Source of the DNA: Megachile rotundata
Taxonomy: Eukaryota > Arthropoda > Insecta > Hymenoptera > Megachilidae
Assembly: GCF_050947335.1 (NCBI RefSeq)
Contig: NW_027473342.1
Coordinates: 1,302,001-1,366,000 of the forward strand
Direction of reading: 5' to 3'
DNA length: 64,000 nucleotides
Shown one piece after another: positions 1 to 11,327 of this stretch; the stretch's first letter is position 1; each line of letters starts with the position of its first letter. The notes below the pieces were generated by a model that had not been told where the DNA came from, ran no database searches, and was given only the letters and a program-made list of their open reading frames with translations. The translations under genes were made by a program, and so were the position numbers.

Positions 1-255
1 CGCAATCACACGTTCACACAATCACACAATCACACCATCACACAATCACACAATCACACAATCACACAATCATCGTCACACAATCACACATTCACACAAT
101 CACACAATCACACAATCACACAATCACACAATCACACAATCACACAATCACACAATCACACAATCACCTAATCACACAATCACACAATCTCACAACCACA
201 CAATCACACAAGCACACAATCACTCAATCACACAATCACACACTCACACAATCAC
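1..255 (+). repeat. Variant-rich octamer segment at the left edge
   Basis: Octamers carry several substitutions, including CACGTTCAC near base 10 and CATCGTCAC near base 71, which I did not find again in the window. A W word (ACCTAATC, then ATCTCACAACC) starts near 164 and is followed by AGCACAC and ACTCAATC. This mix of private and shared variants suggests an older or edge-proximal part of the array. Confidence 0.8.
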
Positions 256-442
256 ACAGTCACAATCACACAATCACAATCACACAATCACAATCACACA
301 ATCACAATCACACAATCACAATCACACAATCACAATCACACAATCACAATCACACAACCACAATCACACAATCACAACCACACAATCACAACCACACAAT
401 CACAATCACACAATCACAATCACACAATCACAATCACACAAT
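256..442 (+). repeat. Short 14-mer array with ACCAC variants
   Basis: The 14-base period starts after CACAGTCACAATC, the usual entry word for 14-mer arrays here, and ends at ACACAAGCAC, the usual exit word. Three units carry T-to-C changes giving CACAACCACAATC or ATCACAACCAC. The units are otherwise perfect. Confidence 0.85.
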
Positions 443-619
443 CACACAAGCACACAATAACACAATCACACAGACACACAATCACACAAGCACACAATCA
501 CTCAATCACACAATCACACACTCACACAATCACACAATCACACGATCACGCAATCACACATTCGCCCAATCACACAATCACACCATCACACAATCACACA
601 ATCACACAATCACACAATC
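443..619 (+). repeat. Octamer segment leading into the first Q-like cassette
   Basis: Octamers with two AGCACAC units, one ATAACAC unit, one CAGACACAC unit near 471 and an ACGATCACGC unit near 543. The ACGATCACGC, CACATTC, CACCATC series is the same lead-in that precedes the Q cassettes further right, here with CATTCGCCC near 560 instead of CATTCACAC. Confidence 0.75.
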
Positions 620-750
620 ACGCAATCACAATCACGCAATCGCAATCACGCAATCACAATCACGCAATCACACATTCACGGTTACACTAACACGATCACA
701 CAATCACGATCACACAATCACGGTCACACAATCACGGTCACACAACCACA
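620..750 (+). repeat. Q-like cassette, left copy (GGTTACACTAACAC type)
   Basis: CpG-bearing units: several CACGCAATC, one ATCGCAATC, ACATTCACGG, then GGTTACACTAACACGATC, CACGATC twice and CACGGTCAC twice, ending in ACAACCAC. It lacks the CATGCAATC unit of the later Q cassettes and has GGTTAC where they have GGTCAC. Together with the copy 326 bp to the right it forms its own subtype. Confidence 0.85.
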
Positions 751-959
751 CAATCACACAATCACACAATCACACAATCACACAATCACACAATCACACA
801 ATCACACAAACACACAATCTCACAATCACACAATCACACAATCACACAATCACACAATCACAATCGCACAATCACAATTACACAATCACACAATTACACA
901 ATCACACAATCACACAATCACACAATCACACAATCACACAATCACACAATCACACAATC
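751..959 (+). repeat. Octamers with K and N words between the two Q-like copies
   Basis: Octamers, then ACAAACACACAATCTCAC near 807-825, then the N word (ATCGCACAATCACAATTACAC) near 863-883, followed by a second ATTACAC unit near 893 and perfect octamers to 959. The double ATTACAC is unusual in the window. Confidence 0.8.
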
Positions 960-1075
960 ACGCAATCACAATCACGCAATCACAATCACGCAATCACACA
1001 TTCACGGTTACACTAACACGATCACACAATCACGATCACACAATCACGGTCACACAATCACGGTCACACAACCAC
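960..1075 (+). repeat. Q-like cassette, right copy of a 326-bp tandem duplication
   Basis: Repeats the left copy with its private GGTTACACTAACACGATC series. The GG of CGGTTAC is at 680-681 and 1006-1007, and the AACC that closes each copy starts at 744 and 1070. Both pairs are 326 bases apart, so the core is duplicated without internal length change. The right copy lacks the ATCGCAATC unit of the left copy. Confidence 0.85.
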
Positions 1076-1300
1076 ACAATCACACAATCACACAATCACA
1101 CAATCACACAATCACACAATCACACAATCACACAATCACACAATCACACAATCACACAATCACACAATCACACAATCACACAATCACACAATCACACAAT
1201 CACACAATCACACAATCACACAATCACACAATCACACAATCACACAATCACACAATCACACAATCACACAATCACACAATCACACAATCACACAATCACA
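1076..1300 (+). repeat. Perfect octamer run
   Basis: About 28 consecutive ACACAATC units with no substitution seen. The run ends at a K word (ACAAACACACAATCTCAC) starting near 1300. Confidence 0.9.
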
Positions 1301-1540
1301 CAAACACACAATCTCACAATCACACAATCACACAATCACACAATCACACAATCACACAATCACACAATCACAATCGCACAATCACAATCACACAATCACA
1401 ATCACACAATCACAATCACACAATCACAATCACACAATCACACAAGCACACAAACACACAATCTCACAATCACACAATCACAGAATCACACAATCACACA
1501 ATCACAATCGCACAATCACAATTACACAATCACACTATCA
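1301..1540 (+). repeat. K and N words with a short 14-mer stretch
   Basis: K word, octamers, an ATCGCAC unit, about four 14-mers, then AGCACACAAACACAC with ATCTCAC, an ATCACAGAATC unit near 1481, and a complete N word near 1505-1530. The segment ends with ACACTATC and ATCAAACAATC, which open the long 14-mer array. Confidence 0.8.
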
Positions 1541-3738
1541 CAATCAAACAATCACAATCACACAATCACAATCACACAATCACAATCACACAATCACAAT
1601 CACACAATCACAATCACACAATCACAATCACACAATCACAATCACACAATCACAATCACACAATCACAATCACACAATCACAATCACACAATCACAATCA
1701 CACAATCACAATCACACAATCACAATCACACAATCACAATCACACAATCACAATCACACAATCACAATCACACAATCACAATCACACAATCACAATCACA
1801 CAATCACAATCACACAATCACAATCACACAATCACAATCACACAATCACAATCACACAATCACAATCACACAATCACAATCACACAATCACAATCACACA
1901 ATCACAATCACACAATCACAATCACACAATCACAATCACACAATCACAATCACACAATCACAATCACACAATCACAATCACACAATCACAATCACACAAT
2001 CACAATCACACAATCACAATCACACAATCACAATCACACAATCACAATCACACAATCACAATCACACAATCACAATCACACAATCACAATCACACAATCA
2101 CAATCACACAATCACAATCACACAATCACAATCACACAATCACAATCACACAATCACAATCACACAATCACAATCACACAATCACAATCACACAATCACA
2201 ATCACACAATCACAATCACACAATCACAATCACACAATCACAATCACACAATCACAATCACACAATCACAATCACACAATCACAATCACACAATCACAAT
2301 CACACAATCACAATCACACAATCACAATCACACAATCACAATCACACAATCACAATCACACAATCACAATCACACAATCACAATCACACAATCACAATCA
2401 CACAATCACAATCACACAATCACAATCACACAATCACAATCACACAATCACAATCACACAATCACAATCACACAATCACAATCACACAATCACAATCACA
2501 CAATCACAATCACACAATCACAATCACACAATCACAATCACACAATCACAATCACACAATCACAATCACACAATCACAATCACACAATCACAATCACACA
2601 ATCACAATCACACAATCACAATCACACAATCACAATCACACAATCACAATCACACAATCACAATCACACAATCACAATCACACAATCACAATCACACAAT
2701 CACAATCACACAATCACAATCACACAATCACAATCACACAATCACAATCACACAATCACAATCACACAATCACAATCACACAATCACAATCACACAATCA
2801 CAATCACACAATCACAATCACACAATCACAATCACACAATCACAATCACACAATCACAATCACACAATCACAATCACACAATCACAATCACACAATCACA
2901 ATCACACAATCACAATCACACAATCACAATCACACAATCACAATCACACAATCACAATCACACAATCACAATCACACAATCACAATCACACAATCACAAT
3001 CACACAATCACAATCACACAATCACAATCACACAGTCACAATCACACAATCACAATCACACAATCACAATCACACAATCACAATCACACAGTCACAATCA
3101 CACAGTCACAATCACACAGTCACAATCACACAGTCACAATCACACAATCACAATCACACAATCTCAATCACACAATCACAATCACACAATCACAATCACA
3201 CAATCACAATCACACAATCACAATCACACAATCACAATCACACAATCACAATCACACAATCACAATCACACAATCACAATCACACAATCACAATCACACA
3301 ATCACAATCACACAATCACAATCACACAATCACAATCACACAATCACAATCACACAATCACAATCACACAATCACAATCACACAATCACAATCACACAAT
3401 CACAATCACACAATCACAATCACACAATCACAATCACACAATCACAATCACACAATCACAATCACACAATCACAATCACACAATCACAATCACACAATCA
3501 CAATCACACAATCACAATCACACAATCACAATCACACAATCACAATCACACAATCACAATCACACAATCACAATCACACAATCACAATCACACAATCACA
3601 ATCACACAATCACAATCACACAATCACAATCACACAATCACAATCACACAATCACAATCACACAATCACAATCACACAATCACAATCACACAATCACAAT
3701 CACACAATCACAATCACACAATCACAATCACACAATCA
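1541..3738 (+). repeat. Longest 14-mer array in the window (about 2.2 kb)
   Basis: About 157 units of CACAATCACACAAT, almost all perfect. Exceptions are an A-to-G change (CACAGTCACAATC) at 3035, 3091, 3105, 3119 and 3133, and an ATCTCAATC unit near 3162. The array ends at ACAAGCACACAAACACAC followed by CATTCTCAC near 3757, a K-word variant I did not find elsewhere. The long perfect stretch implies recent homogenisation or expansion. Confidence 0.93.
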
Positions 3739-4205
3739 CACAAGCACACAAACACACATTCTCACAATCACACAATCACACAATCACACAATCACACAAT
3801 CACACAATCACAATCGCACAATCACAATTACACAATCACACAATCACACAATCACACAATCACACAATCACACAATCACACAATCACGTAATCACACAAT
3901 CACACAATCTCACAACCACACAATCACACAATCACACAATCACTCAATCACACAATCACACAATCACACAATCACACAATCACACAATCACACAATCACA
4001 CAATCACACAATCACACAATCACACAATCACACAATCACACAATCACACAATCACACAAACACACAGTCTCACAATCACACAATCACACAATCACACAAT
4101 CACACAATCACAATCGCACAATCACAATTACACAATCACACAATCACACAATCACACAATCACACAATCACACAATCACACAATCACACAATCACACAAT
4201 CACAC
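3739..4205 (+). repeat. Octamer segment with two N words and an ACGTAATC unit
   Basis: N words near 3811-3833 and 4113-4131. An ACGTAATC unit near 3886 is followed by ATCTCACAACC and ACTCAATC, so it is a C-to-G form of the W word. A K word with ACACAGTCTCAC near 4063 precedes the second N word. Octamers fill the rest. Confidence 0.8.
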
Positions 4206-4271
4206 AACCGCAAAATCACACAATGACACAATCACACAATCACACACACACACAATCACACAGTCACAATC
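4206..4271 (+). repeat. P cassette, first of 21 copies
   Basis: Order of variants: AACCGCAAAATC, ACACAATGACAC, two octamers, a (CA)7 run, then CACAGTCACAATC. The ATG is at 4223. Other P copies have their ATG at 8711, 11345, 12645, 13099, 15139, 16455, 16909, 18370, 19104, 21206, 24742, 29608, 30466, 33118, 34748, 38916, 39788, 42290, 44742 and 51812. The (CA)7 run is the longest dinucleotide tract seen. The variants still sum to whole octamers, so the cassette arose by substitution rather than insertion. A short 14-mer tract follows each copy. Confidence 0.88.
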
Positions 4272-5400
4272 ACACAATCACAATCACACAATCACAATCA
4301 CACAGTCACAATCACACAATCACAATCACACAATCACACAAGCACACAATCACACAATCACACAATCACACAATCACACAATCACACAATCACACAATCA
4401 CACAATCACAATCGCACAATCACAATTACACAATCACACAATCACACAATCACACAATCACACAATCACACAATCACACAATCACACAATCACGTAATCA
4501 CACAATCACACAATCTCACAACCACACAATCACACAATCACACAATCACTCAAACACACAATCACACAATCACACAATCACACAATCACACAATCACACA
4601 ATCACACAATCACACAATCACACAAACACACAATCTCACAATCACACAATCACACAATCACACAATCACACAATCATAATCGCACAATCACAATTACACA
4701 ATCACACAATCACACAATCACACAATCACACAAACACACAATCTTACAATCTCACAATCACACAATCACACAGTCACACAATCACACAATCACACAATCA
4801 CACAATCACACAATCACACAATCACACAATCACGTAATCACACAATCACACAATCTCACAACCACACAATCACACAATCACACAATGACTCAATCACACA
4901 ATCACACAATCACACAATCACACAATCACACAATCACACAATCACACAATCACACAATCACACAATCACACAATCACACAATCACACAATCACACAAACA
5001 CACAATCTCACAATCACACAATCACACAATCACACAATCACACAATCACAATCGCACAATCACAATTACACAATCACACAATCACACAATCACACAATCA
5101 CACAATCACACAATCACACAATCACACAATCACACACTCACCTAATCACACAATCACACATGCACACAATCACTCAATCACACAATCACACACTCACACA
5201 ATCACACAATCACACAATCACACAATCACACAATCACACAATCACACAATCACACAATCACACAATCACACAATCACACAATCACACAATCACACAATCA
5301 CACAATCATACAATCACACAATCACACAATCACACAATCACACAATCACACAATCACACAATCACACAATCACACAATCACACAATCACACAATCACACA
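4272..5400 (+). repeat. Octamers with repeated W(GTAATC)-K-N strings
   Basis: ACGTAATC units near 4493 and 4831, each followed by ATCTCACAACC. K words near 4622 and 4994. N words near 4403, 4680 and 5050. A variant ATCATAATCGCAC lies near 4672. ACTCACCTAATC near 5139 and ATGCACAC near 5160 come before a long octamer run to 5400. Each W-octamer-K-N-octamer string is about 300-400 bp and is the basic higher-order unit of the octamer-rich half of the window. Confidence 0.78.
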
Positions 5401-5760
5401 ACCACACAACCACACAATCATACAAGCGCACAATCACTCAATCACACAATCACACACTCACACAATCACACTGTCACAATCACACAATCACACAATCACA
5501 CAGTCACAATCACACAATCACACAATCCCACAATCACACAATCACACAATCACACAATCACACAATCACACAATCACACAATCTCACAACCACACAATCA
5601 CACAAGCACACAATCACTCAATCACACAATCACACACTCACACAATCACACAGTCACAATCACACAATCACAATCACACAATCACAATCACACAATCACA
5701 ATCACACAACCACAATCACACAATCACAATCACACCATCACAATCACACAATCACACAAT
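5401..5760 (+). repeat. V cassette and short 14-mer array
   Basis: ACCACACAACCACAC, CATACAAGCGC near 5420-5430, ACTCAATC, ACACACTCACAC, two GTCACAATC units (the first as CACTGTCAC) and TCCCAC near 5526. A W-type ATCTCACAACC follows near 5581, then a 14-mer tract from about 5645 to 5750 with CACCATCACAATC. This is the first of 17 V copies. The others have GCGC near 19523, 21619, 26729, 30894, 33514, 36739, 42669, 47497, 47934, 54601, 55039, 56876, 59062, 59522, 61896 and 63969. Confidence 0.82.
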
Positions 5761-5935
5761 CACACGATCACGCAATCACACATTCACACAATCACACAAT
5801 CACACCATCACACAATCACACAATCACACAATCACACAATCACGCAATCACAATCACGCAATCGCAATCACGCAATCACAATCATGCAATCACACATTCA
5901 CGGTCACACAATCACGGTCACACAACCACACAATC
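5761..5935 (+). repeat. Q cassette with ATG at 5884
   Basis: ACACGATCACGC, CACATTCAC, CACCATC, a series of CACGCAATC and ATCGCAATC units, then CATGCAATCACACATTCACG, two CGGTCAC units and ACAACCAC. It is shorter than the copies at 7882 and 14326 because it lacks ACTAACACGATC. CpG is nearly absent from the base units, so Q is a local CpG cluster. Confidence 0.87.
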
Positions 5936-5942
5936 ACACAAC

Positions 5943-6231
5943 CACACAATCACACAATCACACAATCACACAATCACACAATCACACAATCACACAATCA
6001 CACAATCACACAATCACACAATCACACAATCACACAATCACACAATCACACAATCACACAATCACACAATCACACAATCACACAATCACACAATCACACA
6101 ATCACACAATCACACAATCACACAATCACACAATCACACAATCACACAATCACACAATCACACAATCACACAATCACACAATCACACAATCACACAATCA
6201 CACAATCACACAATCACACAATCACACAATC
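5943..6231 (+). repeat. Perfect octamer run of about 36 units
   Basis: Unbroken ACACAATC units between the ACAACCACAC that closes the Q cassette and an ATCACAATC 6-mer near 6230. No substitution was seen. Confidence 0.9.
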
Positions 6232-6989
6232 ACAATCACACAATCACACAAGCACACAAACACACAATCTCACAATCACACAATCACACAATCACACAAT
6301 CACACAATCACACAATCACAATCGCACAATCACAATTACACAATCACACAATCACACAATCACACAATCACACAATCACACAATCACACGATCACACAAT
6401 CACACAATCACACAATCACACAATCACACAGTCACACAATCACACAATCACACAATCACACAATCACACAATCACACAATCACACAATCACCTAATCACA
6501 CAATCACACAATCTCACAACCACACAATCACACAATCACACAATCACACAATCACACAATCACACAATCACACAGTCACACAATCACACAACCACACAAT
6601 CACACAATCACACAATCACACAATCACACAATCACACAATCACACAATCACACAATCACACAATCACACAATCACACAATCACACAATCACACAATCACA
6701 CAATCACACAGTCACACAATCACACAATCACACAATCACACAATCACACAATCACACAATCACCTAATCACACAATCACACAATCTCACAACCACACAAT
6801 CACACAATCACACAATCACTCAATCACACAATCACACAATCACACAATCACACAATCACACAATCACACAATCACACAATCACACAATCACACAATCACA
6901 CAATCACACAATCACACAAACACACAATCTCACAATCACACAATCACACACACACACAATCACACAGTCACAATCACACAATCACAATC
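6232..6989 (+). repeat. Octamers with K, N and two W words
   Basis: K word near 6250-6270, N word near 6322-6342, then octamers with ACGATC near 6388 and CAGTCAC near 6430. W words (ACCTAATC with ATCTCACAACC) lie near 6489 and 6764, and a further K word near 6917. An ACACACACAC run with CAGTCACAATC near 6950-6970 looks like the tail of a P cassette without its AACCGC head. Confidence 0.75.
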
Positions 6990-8693
6990 ACACAATCACA
7001 ATCACACAGTCACAATCACACAATCACACAAGCACACAAACACACAATCTCACAATCACACAATCACACAACCACGCAATCACACAAGCACACAATCACT
7101 CAATCACACAATCACACACTCACACAATCACACAGTCACAATCACACAATCACAATCACACAATCACAATCACACAATCACAATCACACAATCACAGTCA
7201 CACAATCACAATCACACAACCACAATCACACAATCACAACCACACAATCACAATCACACAATCACAATCACACAATCACAATCACACAATCACACAAGCA
7301 CACAATCACACAATCACACAAGCACACAACCACACAATCACACGATCACACAATCACACAAAAACACAATCACACAATCACTCAATCACACAATCACACA
7401 ATCACACAATCACACGATCACACAATCACACGATCACACGATCACACGATCACACAATCACACAATCACACAATCACACAATCACACAATCACACAATCA
7501 CACAGTCACACAATCACCTAATCACACAATCACACAATCTCACAACCACACAATCACACAAGCACACAATCACTCAATCACACAATCACACACTCACACA
7601 ATCACACAGTCACAATCACACAATCACAATCACACAATCACAATCACACAATCACAATCACACAATCACAATCACACAATCACAATCACACAACCACAAT
7701 CACACAATCACAATCACACAATCACAATCACACAATCACAATCACACAATCACACAATCACACGATCACGCAATCACACATTCACACAATCACACAATCA
7801 CACCATCACACAATCACACAATCACACAATCACACAATCACGCAGTCACAATCACGCAATCGCAATCACGCAATCACAATCATGCAATCACACATTCACG
7901 GTCACACTAACACGATCACACAATCACGATCACACAATCACGGTCACACAATCACGGTCACACAACCACACAATCACACAATCACACCATCACACAATCA
8001 CACAATCACACAATCACACAATTACACAATCACAATCACACAATCACAATCACACAATCACAATCACACAATCACACAAGCACACAAACACACAATCTCA
8101 CAATCACACAATCACACAATCACACAATCACACAATCACAATCGCACAATCACAACTACACAATCACACAACCACACAATCACACAATCACACAATCACA
8201 CAAACACACAAACTCACAATCACACAATCACACAATCACACAATCACACAATCACAATCGCACAATCACAATTACACAATCACACAATCACACAATCACA
8301 CAATCACACAATCACACAATCACACAATCACACAATCATACAATCACACAATCACACAATCACACAATCACACAGTCACACAATCACACAATCACACAAT
8401 GACACAATCACACAATCACACAATCACCTAATCACACAATCACACAATCTCACATCCACACAATCACACAATCACACAATCACTCAATCACACAATCACA
8501 CAATCACACAATCACACAATCACACAATCACACAATCACACAATCACACAATCACACAATCACACAATCACACAATCACACAATCACACAATCACACAAT
8601 CACACAATCACACAATCACACAATCACACAATCACACAATCACACAATCACACAATCACACAATCACACAATCACACAATCACACAATCACAC
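6990..8693 (+). repeat. Module M, copy 1 (contains an intact Q cassette)
   Basis: Landmarks in order: ACCACGCAATC at 7071, 14-mers to about 7290, an A5 run at 7360-7364 (CACAAAAACAC), four ACGATC units near 7413-7449, W near 7515, 14-mers 7610-7750, Q cassette 7760-7970 with ATG at 7882, K near 8080, N words (one as CACAACTACAC near 8153), an ATCATACAATC unit near 8337, W with ATCTCACATCC near 8426-8456, and octamers to the P cassette. The same order recurs 2.87-2.63 kb to the right. Confidence 0.82.
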
Positions 8694-8759
8694 AACTGCA
8701 AAATCACACAATGACACAATCACACAATCACACACACACACAATCACACAGTCACAATC
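8694..8759 (+). repeat. P cassette, AACTGC subtype
   Basis: Has AACTGCAAAATC instead of AACCGCAAAATC, a C-to-T change shared only with the copies whose ATG is at 11345 and 15139. That groups these three as one lineage. Confidence 0.85.
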
Positions 8760-9219
8760 ACACAATCACAATCACACAATCACAATCACACAGTCACAAT
8801 CACACAATCACAATCACACAATCACACAAGCACACAATTACACAATCACACAATCACACAATCACACAATCACAATCGCACAATCACAACTACACAATCA
8901 CACAACCACACAATCACACAATCACACAATCACACAAACACACAAACTCACAATCACACAATCACACAATCACACAATCACACAATCACAATCGCACAAT
9001 CACAATTACACAATCACACAATCACACAATCACACAATCACACAATCACACAATCACACAATCACACAATCATACAATCACACAATCACACAATCACACA
9101 ATCACACAGTCACACAATCACACAATCACACAATGACACAATCACACAATCACACAATCACCTAATCACACAATCACACAATCTCACATCCACACAATCA
9201 CACAATCACACAATCACTC
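8760..9219 (+). repeat. 14-mer tract, two N words and W
   Basis: Short 14-mers after P, then ACAAGCACACAATTAC, N with CACAACTACAC near 8889, K with ACAAACTCAC near 8943, a standard N near 8985-9008, ATCATAC near 9070, an ACACAATGACAC unit near 9131 and W with ATCTCACATCC near 9161-9190. Confidence 0.75.
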
Positions 9220-9622
9220 AATCACACAATCACACAATCACACAATCACACAATCACACAATCACACAATCACACAATCACACAATCACACAATCACACA
9301 ATCACACAATCACACAATCACACAATCACACAATCACACAATCACACAATCACACAATCACACAATCACACAATCACACAATCACACAATCACACAATCA
9401 CACAATCACACAATCACACAATCACACAATCACACAATCACACAATCGCACAATCACACAATCACACAATCACACAATCACACAATCACACAATCACACA
9501 ATCACACAATCACACAATCACACAATCACACAATCACACAATCACACAATCACACAATCACACAATCACACAATCACACAATCACACAATCACACAATCA
9601 CACAATCACACAATCACACAAT
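9220..9622 (+). repeat. Longest near-pure octamer run (about 50 units)
   Basis: ACACAATC units from the ACTCAATC near 9216 to the 6-mer near 9622, with a single A-to-G change (ATCGCACAATC) near 9447. Confidence 0.9.
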
Positions 9623-11327
9623 CACAATCACACAATCACACAAGCACACAAACACACAATCTCACAATCACACAATCACACAATCACACAATCACACAAT
9701 CACACAATCACAATCGCACAATCACAATTACACAATCACACAATCACACAATCACACAATCACACAATCACACAATCACACGATCACACAATCACACAAT
9801 CACACAATCACACAATCACACAGTCACACAATCACACAATCACACAATCACACAATCACAATCACACAATCACAATCACACAGTCACAATCACACAATCA
9901 CACAAGCACACAAACACACAATCTCACAATCACACAATCACACAACCACGCAATCACACAAGCACACAATCACTCAATCACACAATCACACACTCACACA
10001 ATCACACAGTCACAATCACACAATCACAATCACACAATCACAATCACACAATCACAATCACACAATCACAGTCACACAATCACAATCACACAACCACAAT
10101 CACACAATCACAACCACACAATCACAATCACACAATCACAATCACACAATCACAATCACACAATCACACAAGCACACAATCACACAATCACACAAGCACA
10201 CAACCACACAATCACACGATCACACAATCACGCAAAAACACAATCACACAATCACTCAATCACACAATCACACAATCACACAATCACACGATCACACAAT
10301 CACACGATCACACGATCACACGATCACACAATCACACAATCACACAATCACACAATCACACAATCACACAATCACACAGTCACACAATCACCTAATCACA
10401 CAATCACACAATCTCACAACCACACAATCACACAAGCACACAATCACTCAATCACACAATCACACACTCACACAATCACACAGTCACAATCACACAATCA
10501 CAATCACACAATCACAATCACACAATCACAATCACACAATCACAATCACACAATCACAATCACACAACCACAATCACACAATCACAATCACACAATCACG
10601 GTCACACAATCACGGTCACACAACCACACAATCACACAATCACACCATCACACAATCACACAATCACACAATCACACAATTACACAATCACAATCACACA
10701 ATCACAATCACACAATCACAATCACACAATCACACAAGCACACAAACACACAATCTCACAATCACACAATCACACAATCACACAATCACACAATCACAAT
10801 CGCACAATCACAACTACACAATCACACAACCACACAATCACACAATCACACAATCACACAAACACACAAACTCACAATCACACAATCACACAATCACACA
10901 ATCACACAATCACAATCGCACAATCACAATTACACAATCACACAATCACACAATCACACAATCACACAATCACACAATCACACAATCACACAATCATACA
11001 ATCACACAATCACACAATCACACAATCACACAGTCACACAATCACACAATCACACAATGACACAATCACACAATCACACAATCACCTAATCACACAATCA
11101 CACAATCTCACATCCACACAATCACACAATCACACAATCACTCAATCACACAATCACACAATCACACAATCACACAATCACACAATCACACAATCACACA
11201 ATCACACAATCACACAATCACACAATCACACAATCACACAATCACACAATCACACAATCACACAATCACACAATCACACAATCACACAATCACACAATCA
11301 CACAATCACACAATCACACAATCACAC
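9623..11327 (+). repeat. Module M, copy 2 (Q core deleted)
   Basis: After K and N words (9640-9730) the module M landmarks recur: ACCACGCAATC at 9945 and the A5 run at 10234-10238, both 2,874 bases from copy 1, then the ACGATC series and W near 10390. The 14-mer tract then runs directly into two CGGTCAC units (first CGG at 10599). Copy 1 has its Q lead-in and CATGCAATC here. The offset falls from 2,874 to 2,658, a net loss of 216 bases. ACAACTACAC, ATCATAC and ATCTCACATCC then follow as in copy 1. Confidence 0.83.

Noticed and set aside
4240..4256. (CA)7 tract as a Z-DNA element or microsatellite
   Set aside because: It is too short to call a functional Z-DNA site, and its length is constant in the P copies inspected (one is broken by a G). 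It is annotated as part of P.
4223..4837. His-rich metal-binding or antifreeze-like repeat protein
   Set aside because: The HNH and SHNH patterns come from CAC and AAT triplets in the repeat. No signal peptide, cysteine pattern or non-repeat domain is present.
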